From positions 1 to 64,000 of the forward strand of contig JAGXGZ010000006.1 of assembly GCA_024636495.1 (NCBI GenBank): 64,000 nucleotides of DNA, in the 5' to 3' direction. Positions within the stretch are counted from its first letter, which is position 1, and each line of letters starts with the position of its first letter. The notes under the pieces were generated by a model. The model made no database searches and was not told where the DNA came from. It saw only the letters and a program-made list of their open reading frames with translations. A program made the position numbers and the translations under genes. This DNA is from Roseobacter sp. (lineage in GTDB: Bacteria; Pseudomonadota; Alphaproteobacteria; Rhodobacterales; Rhodobacteraceae). Positions 37,926-45,186 of the stretch are shown here, one piece after another.

Positions 37926-39071
37926 TCACGACGCGCCTGATGCGTCGAGCGCGGATTGGATGCGGTCCCTTAGCCTGGTGGCTGTGCCATAGTCGTAAGG
38001 CATCGTTGCGGGGTCATAGACGGTCAGGGCATTTTCCACAGCCGCAAGGGCGGCTTGCAACGCCGCGTGGCGGTCGGCGCAACTGTCGTGATTGGCAATT
38101 GCTTCCTGCGCAATCGCGATGTTTTCCTGCGTTTCGGCCCACTGCACCGGATGATCGGCAAGGGTGCTCACCTTTAGGGCGGCGCGATAGGCGGTGACGG
38201 CCTGCGCCAGCAGGTCTGCGCCCTTTTCCCCGTCGCTGCGGCTGCCTTGGTTTTTCAGGGCGATGGCAAGGCAGTTTTGACCCGCAGCCCATAGCCACGC
38301 ATCGCGATCTTTCAGGGTCGGGGTCAGCAGGTCCGCGACGATGGCCTGCGCAAGGCCCAAGCCCTTGCCGCCATAGCGCAACCCGTGGGTGCACAGGATT
38401 TCAGAGTAGCGCAGGATGCGTCGGCGCACCGGTTCCAGCGGGTCGATGGCGGCAAAGCTGTCGGCAGCGGCACACAGCAGCGAATAGGCGTGATCCACCT
38501 TGCCGCGCAGCAGGGCGTTGTTAGCGCGGATTTCGGCAGAGGTGGCGGCCTCGTCCAGCTCTGCCGCGTGGACCAGCGTCATCAGGGTTTCGACCTCGTC
38601 CAGATCAACCCGCGCAATCGCATCCTGTGCAGCGGCCTTGAGGTTGGCGAGCCGTTTCATACTGTCCGGGATCGCATCCACCTCGGCCCGTAACGCGCGG
38701 TATTCGGTGGCTTTTTGGGTCAGGAGTTGCCGCAGGTCTGCATCCGTGCGGTCATAAACGCCGTCGATCTGAAAGCGGTTGGCGATGTTTTCCAACTCTT
38801 CACGGCTAAGCGTGGGGATGTGATCCAGCTGTGCCGCGGACAGGCGGGATTGGCGGATCGGTTCCATCTCAGCGATGGAGATGTCCAGCGCTTTGCAGAT
38901 TTTCTGAACCGTGGCTTCCTGAGGTTTGGGAACCTTGGCATTTTCAAGCCGCGATATGTCGGCCTTGCGGGCAGAATCACCAAAGACATCTAGCGCCAAG
39001 GTTTCTTGGGTCAGCCGTGCTTCGCCGCGCTTGCGTTTGATCAGGGCCGCGAATGCGGTGATATCCAACAA
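37926..39071 (-). CDS. XRE-family regulator with TPR-like C-terminal region
   Basis: A 381-residue protein with an N-terminal helix-turn-helix of the XRE/Cro type (residues about 6-70: FAALIKRKRGEARLTQETLALDVFG, shown in the RLTQETLA and ADISRLENAK segments) joined to a long alpha-helical, Ala/Leu-rich part with tetratricopeptide-like spacing. Such regulators often sense a peptide or protein through the helical part. The nearest candidate target is the small membrane protein gene starting 143 nt away on the other strand. The ligand is unknown. Confidence 0.82.
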   Translation of the reverse strand: MLDITAFAALIKRKRGEARLTQETLALDVFGDSARKADISRLENAKVPKPQEATVQKICKALDISIAEMEPIRQSRLSAAQLDHIPTLSREELENIANRFQIDGVYDRTDADLRQLLTQKATEYRALRAEVDAIPDSMKRLANLKAAAQDAIARVDLDEVETLMTLVHAAELDEAATSAEIRANNALLRGKVDHAYSLLCAAADSFAAIDPLEPVRRRILRYSEILCTHGLRYGGKGLGLAQAIVADLLTPTLKDRDAWLWAAGQNCLAIALKNQGSRSDGEKGADLLAQAVTAYRAALKVSTLADHPVQWAETQENIAIAQEAIANHDSCADRHAALQAALAAVENALTVYDPATMPYDYGTATRLRDRIQSALDASGAS

Positions 39072-39214
39072 TTTTCCACAACCTCTGACAATTTAACTCA
39101 ACCCAGCCGCAACAACTATTGCGCAACGCAATCAACCTCTTGGCGGGTCATCTTAGGCCTACGCAATCCGCGTAATCTTGTCGGGCCCGACGTTCAACCC
39201 AAAGGACCACTGGT
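39072..39214. promoter_or_regulatory. Divergent promoter region with palindrome
   Basis: The spacer between the XRE regulator and a small gene carries ATTGCG at 39118-39123 and CGCAAT at 39127-39132 around CAA, a 15-nt palindrome of the size that XRE dimers bind. It lies about 45 bp before the regulator start and 80 bp before the small gene. Operator function is inferred. Confidence 0.45.
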
Positions 39215-39406
39215 ATGTTTGAACGTTTGACAGAAGTTGTAAAGAAAATTGGCTGTGCGCTGTGGTGTCACCGCGCGATCTATGCCGGACTTGCGGGTGC
39301 TTACGGCGCAGCAAGTATTGGGGTGCTGGATAAAGAGGTGGTGAACCAGATTGTGACGGCTTTGTATGTTCTGTTGGTCGCCCAAAGTGATCACCGCGCC
39401 AAGTAA
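39215..39406 (+). CDS. Small hydrophobic protein
   Basis: A 63-residue protein with two hydrophobic stretches (about 18-36 and 43-58) and a basic, cysteine-containing start (KKIGCALWCHRAIY). AAAGGACC stands 8 nt before the ATG, which supports translation. It is divergent from the XRE/TPR regulator, so it may be that regulator's target, perhaps a signalling or toxin-like peptide, but no family is recognised and this is only inference. Confidence 0.6.
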   Translation: MFERLTEVVKKIGCALWCHRAIYAGLAGAYGAASIGVLDKEVVNQIVTALYVLLVAQSDHRAK

Positions 39407-39446
39407 GCGTGGGATAAATCCCACCCTACGTGGGACGTGGGGGGCG

Positions 39447-39914
39447 CTACTTCTTCAGCCCGATCTTGCGCCCTGCGCGGTCGGGATAGGGGAGGGCCGC
39501 GTGGGCTTGCTTCATCTGTTCCAGCTGCGACAGGATCGTGTCTGGCATGGGGGCGACGCGGGGGCCGGATTGGTCGACGTGCAGGGTCAGCGCCTCTCCG
39601 GTGGCGGCAAGCCAGCCGTCTGCGTGCCACAGTTCGGTAAAGCTGTGAAAGCGTTTGGCGTCGTAATCGAGCAGTTGGAAGGTGCAGTATGTCTGCGCAC
39701 CCTCGTGGAGTTCGCGGACATAGCAGATGTGAAATTCGGCCACATAGGTGGTGCAGCCTTGCTTTTGATACTCGGGGCCAAAGCCCAGCACGGCGAAGGC
39801 ATCATCGACGGCGTTGTCCATCAAGACGGAATAATACGCCATGTTCAAATGGCCATTAAAGTCGATCCATTCAGGTTGGACCGCACGCAGAGAGGATTTG
39901 AAGGGGGCGTCCAT
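39447..39914 (-). CDS. Hot-dog fold acyl-CoA thioesterase
   Basis: A 155-residue single hot-dog domain of the 4HBT-like thioesterase group. The segment WIDFNGHLNMAYYSVLMDNAVDD holds the conserved Asp-Asn-His region near the helix start and FHICYVRELHEG follows. Similar proteins hydrolyse short-chain or betainyl-CoA in roseobacter carnitine catabolism, but no carnitine genes are near, so substrate is open. I chose ATG 39914, which has AAAGG 7 nt upstream, over ATG 39929. Confidence 0.87.
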   Translation of the reverse strand: MDAPFKSSLRAVQPEWIDFNGHLNMAYYSVLMDNAVDDAFAVLGFGPEYQKQGCTTYVAEFHICYVRELHEGAQTYCTFQLLDYDAKRFHSFTELWHADGWLAATGEALTLHVDQSGPRVAPMPDTILSQLEQMKQAHAALPYPDRAGRKIGLKK

Positions 39915-39939
39915 CTTTCGGCCTTTCATGACAAAGGTG

Positions 39940-39998
39940 GGGGGCCGTTTTCTTGGAAGAAAACGATCCGGAATTTTCGAAAATTCCGGTTGGCCCCC
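39940..39998. repeat. Three-way-junction intergenic element
   Basis: An outer stem GGGGGCC (40-46 of this block, i.e. 39940-39946) pairs with GGCCCCC (39992-39998) and encloses two perfect hairpins: GTTTTCTT/AAGAAAAC (39947-39954 with 39957-39964) and CCGGAATTTT/AAAATTCCGG (39968-39977 with 39980-39989). Nearly every base is paired. It lies between gatB and the thioesterase gene on the same strand. By memory similar bipartite hairpins recur in roseobacter genomes. Confidence 0.85.
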
Positions 39999-41510
39999 TC
40001 AGCCTTGCAGTTTTTTCGCAACCAGATCGTTCACGGCCTTGGGATTGGCCTTGCCGCCGGTGGCCTTCATGACCTGACCGACAAACCAGCCTGCGAGCTT
40101 GGGGTTTTCGCGGGCCTTGGCGACCTGATCGGGGTTGGCGGCGATGATCTCGTCCACTGCAGCCTCAATGGCACCGGTATCAGTCACCTGCTTCATACCG
40201 CGGTCTTCCACGATCTGGGCGGGGTCGCCGCCTTCGGTATAGACGATCTCGAACAGATCCTTGGCGATCTTGCCGGAAATCGCATCGGACGCGATCAGAT
40301 CAACCACACCGCCCAGTTGCGCAGGCGACACCGGACTGTCGGTGATGGTTTTCTCGTCTTTTTTCAGGCGACCGAAAAGCTCGTTGATCACCCAGTTTGC
40401 GGCCATCTTGCCGTCACGGCCTTGGGCGGTTTGTTCAAAATAGCTTGAGCTGTCAAGGTCTGCTGTCAGCACGGAAGCATCATAGTCGCTTAGCCCGAAG
40501 TCGTTGATAAAGCGCGCTTTCTTGGCGTCTGGCAATTCAGGCAGCGTGGCCGCGATATCGTCTACCCAAGCCTGTTCGATCACCAGTGGCAGCAGATCTG
40601 GGTCGGGGAAATAGCGGTAGTCATGCGCCTCTTCCTTGGAGCGCATGGAGCGGGTTTCCATTTTGTCGGGGTCGAACAGACGGGTTTCCTGCACGACCTC
40701 GCCACCGCTTTCGACGATGGCGATCTGGCGCTTGGCCTCTACGTCGATGGCTTGCTGGATGAACCGCATGGAATTCATATTCTTGATCTCGCAACGCGTG
40801 CCCAGATGGCTGAAATCCTGCGTGGCCTGGTATTTTTCATATTGTCCGGGCAGGCAGATCGACACGTTCACATCGGCACGCATGGCACCCGATTGCATGT
40901 CACCGTTACAGGTGCCCAAGTACCGCAGGATCTGGCGGAGCTTTGTCAGGTAGGCCGCAGCTTCTTCGGGGCCGCGGATATCGGGGCGCGACACGATTTC
41001 CATCAGCGCCACACCGGTGCGATTCAGGTCAACAAAGGACATGTTGGGATCCATATCGTGGATCGATTTGCCTGCGTCCTGTTCAAGGTGGATGCGTTCA
41101 ACGCGCACTAGACGCGCTGTACCATCGCCCATCTCCACCAGCACTTCGCCTTCGCCCACGATGGGATGGTAAAGCTGTGAAATTTGATAGCCTTGTGGTA
41201 GGTCGGGGTAGAAGTAGTTCTTGCGGTCAAAAGCGCTTTCAAGATTGATCTGTGCCTTCAGGCCCAGCCCGGTCCGAACCGCCTGTTCGACGCAGAATTC
41301 GTTGATTGTGGGCAGCATGCCGGGCATGGCGGCATCGACGAAGGCGACGTTGCTGTTCGGTTCTGCCCCGAATTTAGTGGAAGCTGCCGAGAACAGCTTG
41401 GCGTTGGACAGCACCTGCGCATGCACCTCCATACCGATGACCAGTTCCCAGTCATGTTTGGCACCTGCGATGGTGCGGACTTTGGGGGTGTCATAGGTCA
41501 GGTCAAGCAT
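39999..41510 (-). CDS. gatB: Asp-tRNA(Asn)/Glu-tRNA(Gln) amidotransferase subunit B
   Basis: GatB is the kinase subunit of the GatCAB transamidosome, which phosphorylates and then amidates misacylated Glu-tRNA(Gln) or Asp-tRNA(Asn). The 503-residue protein shows [43 protein letters not shown] and a C-terminal Yqey/GatB helical domain ending in [15 protein letters not shown] precedes ATG 41510. GatA and GatC are not adjacent, which is usual in this group. Confidence 0.96.
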   Translation of the reverse strand: MLDLTYDTPKVRTIAGAKHDWELVIGMEVHAQVLSNAKLFSAASTKFGAEPNSNVAFVDAAMPGMLPTINEFCVEQAVRTGLGLKAQINLESAFDRKNYFYPDLPQGYQISQLYHPIVGEGEVLVEMGDGTARLVRVERIHLEQDAGKSIHDMDPNMSFVDLNRTGVALMEIVSRPDIRGPEEAAAYLTKLRQILRYLGTCNGDMQSGAMRADVNVSICLPGQYEKYQATQDFSHLGTRCEIKNMNSMRFIQQAIDVEAKRQIAIVESGGEVVQETRLFDPDKMETRSMRSKEEAHDYRYFPDPDLLPLVIEQAWVDDIAATLPELPDAKKARFINDFGLSDYDASVLTADLDSSSYFEQTAQGRDGKMAANWVINELFGRLKKDEKTITDSPVSPAQLGGVVDLIASDAISGKIAKDLFEIVYTEGGDPAQIVEDRGMKQVTDTGAIEAAVDEIIAANPDQVAKARENPKLAGWFVGQVMKATGGKANPKAVNDLVAKKLQG

Positions 41511-41604
41511 GGGGGCACCTTTGGCGTCTTTGGAATGATGCTTTGGTCATAAGACAGGGGGCTGGGTGCTGCAAGAGGGGCGCGCGACCAAGCGTTGAAA
41601 TGCC

Positions 41605-41642
41605 AAAGCGCCGGAGCAGCGCAAAGGCTGATCCGGCGCTTT
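41605..41642 (-). terminator. Terminator upstream of gatB
   Basis: AAAGCGCCGGA (41605-41615) pairs perfectly with TCCGGCGCTTT (41632-41642) over a 16-nt loop. On the reverse strand it follows the stop of the 437-residue gene by about 40 nt. Its AAA/TTT ends give a weak bidirectional T-run. Confidence 0.65.
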
Positions 41643-41680
41643 GTAGGGCACCAGGGGGGGCTGTGCCCAATCAAAGAAGC

Positions 41681-42994
41681 TTAGGCGCTGAAAGCCCGAG
41701 GTCCGTTTTCGGTAAAGACGATTTGCTTGCCCGCCGCGATCTCTGACTTGAACAGTCCCGCCATGATCCGCATTGCGTCTTCCTGTCCGGAGGCCGCGAA
41801 TCTGTGCGGGGACCTGATGCGAATGTTATTGTCGAACCCGTGTGCGGCATGCGCCCAGATCATCGGGTGCAATTCGGTCAGGTGGTCCCGCACAATCCAT
41901 TGTGTGCAATCGGCAATCTGGGCGCGTACATGGTCAGCCTCGTCGCTGCCTGAAAAGCTTTGTCCAATGGTATTGGCGCAGTAGGCGGCAAGCAGATTTG
42001 CGGTATGGGGATTGGGGTTGCGTTTGAGGATGTCGCGCAGGCCATCGATGAAAAACGCAAGGTCCAGATTGGCGCATGCCACATCATCAAAGGAAATCGC
42101 GTCAAACTGTACCCACGTGTATCCTCCTGCCCCCCAGATATGTTCGGTGCGCGCAGCCGTGCGGCGTGCTTCCAGTTCGAGTTGGGCATAGTTGCCGAAC
42201 CAGCGGGGCAACAGATGGTTGCCCATGGCGCGCATCGGGCGCGGGTTATGCGGGTTCAGATTGATCAGATGTTCGTATTTGTCAGCCATATGATGTTTCG
42301 TGGCGGCCGGGCCGCTGACTTGGGCGCAATCGGTAGCTGCAAGCAGCGGTGAGTGGGCGTGACTTTGCAAGAACGGCGCGATCAGGTCGCGGGCGCGTTC
42401 GAAATGCGCCTCAAAGGCCTCGCGATTGCGCTGCGAAATTTCCGCATCCCAACCGTTGCCGCGCCATGCCCAGCCAATGTCGATGTGCGCTTGCGCGACA
42501 ATGCAGGCAATCACGTAGTCGTCGGGCATGGATTCCACGACATGCTCAAGGTCTTCGATCCCGGTCAACACCTCTTTGGCGACGTGGTTTTCGCTGTCTC
42601 TGATGGCATGTTCAGCGGCCATCACCACATCAGCGCGCGCGCCATATGCAACAAGTTCGGCCAAGGGCATCGAGCCGGGGGTCAGCGTGCCGGATGCATC
42701 ATGATTTGTGATACATGTGCTAAGGGCTTCCCAGTTTTCCTGTCGGACCAAACGTTGTCCCAATTGCTGATGATTGTCACGAATCCGGTCTTCGGCCGTG
42801 GGGTCAGGGCACTTGATCTTCAAAATCTCTTGCAAGTTAGCAGGGATGACTTTGTGGGCATTTCGGGTTTGCTTTTTGGCTGATTGCATTTTCTCTGACA
42901 GGTCAGAGATGCTGGGCAGTGGGAAGATGGTTGTGTTGCTCTGCGAAATAGCAGGCAGTTTTTTACGTTTGAAAATGTTTTTAATCTGCAGCAT
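41681..42994 (-). CDS. Protein of unknown function, 437 residues
   Basis: I do not recognise this protein. It has a short basic start (IFKRKKLP), no signal peptide or membrane helix, a helix-rich centre (IVAQAHIDIGWAWRG, EAHFERARDLIAPFL) and repeated Trp/His-containing segments such as NHLLPRWFGNYAQL and LHPMIWAHAAHGFDNN. The spacing of helices hints at a TPR/Sel1-like solenoid but no clear repeat is visible. It sits alone, divergent from the lytic transglycosylase gene across a 248-nt AT-rich spacer. A housekeeping or envelope role cannot be told. Confidence 0.75.
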   Translation of the reverse strand: MLQIKNIFKRKKLPAISQSNTTIFPLPSISDLSEKMQSAKKQTRNAHKVIPANLQEILKIKCPDPTAEDRIRDNHQQLGQRLVRQENWEALSTCITNHDASGTLTPGSMPLAELVAYGARADVVMAAEHAIRDSENHVAKEVLTGIEDLEHVVESMPDDYVIACIVAQAHIDIGWAWRGNGWDAEISQRNREAFEAHFERARDLIAPFLQSHAHSPLLAATDCAQVSGPAATKHHMADKYEHLINLNPHNPRPMRAMGNHLLPRWFGNYAQLELEARRTAARTEHIWGAGGYTWVQFDAISFDDVACANLDLAFFIDGLRDILKRNPNPHTANLLAAYCANTIGQSFSGSDEADHVRAQIADCTQWIVRDHLTELHPMIWAHAAHGFDNNIRIRSPHRFAASGQEDAMRIMAGLFKSEIAAGKQIVFTENGPRAFSA

Positions 42995-43242
42995 GTGTTG
43001 TCCAGTCTTTCGTTTGAACGTCTCTTGTGTCGTTGAACATGCAACTGCTTTTGGGCATCATCATGGCTTTGCGAAGGTTGGGATAAGGTTTTTTGCATCC
43101 AGAAAGTGTGTTTTCGACTAAATAGGGTCTTAGTTTTTGAGCATTGGAAACGATCTTAGGGGTTTGGCCGATTTTGTTCGTTATTATTTGATGGTCGGGA
43201 AACGCTTATTTTTATAGAAATTTCGCGCGAGGCGGTGGTTTG
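42995..43242. other. AT-rich divergent spacer
   Basis: No gene is supported in this 248-nt spacer. It is distinctly AT-rich with T-runs and separates two divergent genes, so it should hold both promoters. No palindrome of note was found. Confidence 0.4.
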
Positions 43243-43935
43243 ATGCGACTTCTAACAATCAGTGTGGCGCTTTTGTGGTACGCAACTTATGCGGTATCTC
43301 AGACGACCGATATGGCACGCCCACCAGCACCGTCGGAACCCCAAGCGACACCCTTACAAAGTTCAAACCCGTTTCAAGTGTCACCCCCCGCACGCCCGGC
43401 GAACCTGCCCCGGACGCGCTTTCAGCATCAACAAGGACATGCCTTGTGGACCAGAGCGGCATTGTCCGCCCTTAAAACCCACGGCAAGCCTTTGGTCGAT
43501 ACAATACCTTCTGATATCGCTGGTTGGTGCCCTGGCTACAGTTCGGCGGATGACGCAGGGCGTCGCGCATTCTGGGTGGGGTTTCTATCGGCACTGGCCA
43601 AACATGAAAGCACATACAACCCCTATGCCGTCGGCGGTGGGGGGCGCTGGTACGGGCTTTTGCAAATCCAGCCCAGCACGGCCCGGGGATATCAGTGCAA
43701 TGTCGGCACCGGAGAGGCGCTGAAAAACGGGGCTGCGAACCTGAGTTGCGCCGTCCGAATCATGGCCGTCACCGTGCCGCGTGATGGGGTCCTTTATGGC
43801 AGCGGGGGGCGCGGCGTGGCGGCTGACTGGGGCCCGATGCGGAGCGAGGCAAAACGCGCGGACATGAAAGGGTGGCTGCGGCGGCAGAACTATTGCAAGC
43901 CACTGAATGCGACCCGGCCCAAGGCGCGGCCTTAA
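43243..43935 (+). CDS. SLT-type lytic transglycosylase
   Basis: A 230-residue exported protein with a signal peptide (residues 1-20), a Pro-rich linker (about 25-60) and an SLT-like domain. The putative catalytic glutamate is E122 in ALAKHESTYNPYAVG, followed by WYGLLQIQPSTARGY, the classic GLxQI-type segment. It would cleave peptidoglycan in the periplasm. I chose ATG 43243, one codon inside the longest frame, because of the TTG-ATG pair. Three cysteines (C96, one near 153 and one near 170) are unusual for the family. Confidence 0.87.
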   Translation: MRLLTISVALLWYATYAVSQTTDMARPPAPSEPQATPLQSSNPFQVSPPARPANLPRTRFQHQQGHALWTRAALSALKTHGKPLVDTIPSDIAGWCPGYSSADDAGRRAFWVGFLSALAKHESTYNPYAVGGGGRWYGLLQIQPSTARGYQCNVGTGEALKNGAANLSCAVRIMAVTVPRDGVLYGSGGRGVAADWGPMRSEAKRADMKGWLRRQNYCKPLNATRPKARP

Positions 43936-43973
43936 GCGTATTTGCGCAGTGTTCGCGCTGGGCGACAGGCAAG

Positions 43974-44012
43974 GATGCCTTCGGCGAGGATATTTAAGAG
44001 CCAGAGAAGCGG
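43974..44012. repeat. Repeat-like tail, copy E
   Basis: The short gap between the convergent transglycosylase and PH-like genes carries GCCTTCGGCGAGGATATTT and AAGAGCCAGAGAAGC, resembling the GGAGTATTT-type intergenic tail seen in other roseobacters and loosely the tails at 8.04 and 50.67 kb. Assignment is tentative. Confidence 0.35.
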
Positions 44013-44016
44013 GGGG

Positions 44017-44451
44017 TCATTGCCTGAGGCTGAAATGGTGGCGTTCGGTTTTGATGGCTTTGGCGTGCAGGGCATTTTCAAGGGTTTGGTGAGGTGGCGT
44101 TGCCTCGAAAGGGATGCGGATCTTGCGGCCGTTTTTCAGGATCACCGTGGCGCGCACCGAAAAGTCCAGTCTGGTATCAAGGCGGATGAGTTCAATCTCT
44201 TTCAGCGCTATTTCAGCGGTCTGAGTGCCGCTGTGCCATTTTAGAGATGCTTGGGTCAGGGTGAGGCCTGCGGGAGGATTTTTGATCAGGTCCCACAGCA
44301 AGGGCAGGGTGCAGGCGGCAAGGATGCCAATCAATAGCGGCGCGGCGTCTACCAGAACCGCTGACCCGATCAATGCCAGCCAGATGGCAGGGAGCAGGAT
44401 CAGGCTGCCGGTACTGCGGTGGTTTCTTTGATAGGTGTAGTCTGCCGGCAT
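44017..44451 (-). CDS. Membrane protein with PH-like C-terminal part
   Basis: A 144-residue protein with two close N-terminal membrane segments (about 17-35 and 38-54) and a soluble beta-rich part of about 85 residues (LTLTQASLKWHSG, IELIRLDTRLDFSV, RKIRIPFEATPP) that looks like a bacterial PH domain. The start overlaps the stop of the SDR gene by 1 nt, so the two are cotranscribed and probably coupled. The function is unknown. Confidence 0.75.
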   Translation of the reverse strand: MPADYTYQRNHRSTGSLILLPAIWLALIGSAVLVDAAPLLIGILAACTLPLLWDLIKNPPAGLTLTQASLKWHSGTQTAEIALKEIELIRLDTRLDFSVRATVILKNGRKIRIPFEATPPHQTLENALHAKAIKTERHHFSLRQ

Positions 44452-45185
44452 CAGCGTCCGCCGCTAACATCCAATGTTGTGCCAGTGACGTAACTGGCGG
44501 CGTCTGACAGCAGGAACAGCGTCGCACTTGCCACTTCGTCTGCCGTGCCCGTGCGCTGCATCGGGATGTTCTTGGCAAGGTCTTTCGCGCGGGTGGGTGC
44601 GCCCGCCTTGGCGTGGATTTCCGTATCGATCAGGCCGGGGCGGATGGCGTTGACGCGGATGCCTTGAGGGGCCAGTTCGTTTGCGAGGCCTTTGGTGAAG
44701 GCGTCGATCGCGGCTTTGGAGGCGGCGTAGTCTACGAATTCATGCGCCGAACCCAACCGCGCTGCGATTGAACCCATGTTGACGATAGCACCGCTACCTT
44801 GGGCCTGCATCCGCGTGGCGGCAGCTTGGGCGACCATCATCGCGCCGATCACGTTCACATCGAACATGCGTTTCAGCCGCGCATGGTCCATCTGGGCGAC
44901 CGTCGCGATCTGGTCCACGATACCGGCGTTGTTGATCAGCGCATCAAGTCGGCCATAGTGGCTGTCGATCTGGGCAAAGATGCGCGCGACATCGTCGGGG
45001 TCTGCCACGTCCCCTTGGCACAACAAGGTGCGCGCCCCTTGCGTTTCGGCTTGGACCGCGACGGCTTTGGCACCCTCGGTATCCGAGCGGTAGTTCAGCG
45101 CCAGATCATAGGTGGATGCTGCAAGCCGCGCGCAGGCGGCACCTATTCCGGCAGACGCACCGGTGATCAGAAGGATGGGGCGCAT
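44451..45185 (-). CDS. SDR-family NAD(P)-dependent oxidoreductase
   Basis: A 244-residue classical short-chain dehydrogenase. The cofactor loop TGASAGIG is at 8-15, NNAG at 85-88, and the catalytic Ser139, Tyr153 and Lys157 (YAASK) are present. NYRSDTEGAK after the second strand fits NADP(H) preference. It resembles FabG-like or sugar oxidoreductases; the substrate cannot be named. It lies 1 nt downstream of pepN on the same strand. Confidence 0.9.
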   Translation of the reverse strand: MRPILLITGASAGIGAACARLAASTYDLALNYRSDTEGAKAVAVQAETQGARTLLCQGDVADPDDVARIFAQIDSHYGRLDALINNAGIVDQIATVAQMDHARLKRMFDVNVIGAMMVAQAAATRMQAQGSGAIVNMGSIAARLGSAHEFVDYAASKAAIDAFTKGLANELAPQGIRVNAIRPGLIDTEIHAKAGAPTRAKDLAKNIPMQRTGTADEVASATLFLLSDAASYVTGTTLDVSGGR

Positions 45186-45186
45186 G

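Noticed and set aside
43996..44092. Short forward frame after the lytic transglycosylase
   Set aside because: Overlaps a repeat-like spacer and the convergent gene; no ribosome site or family features.
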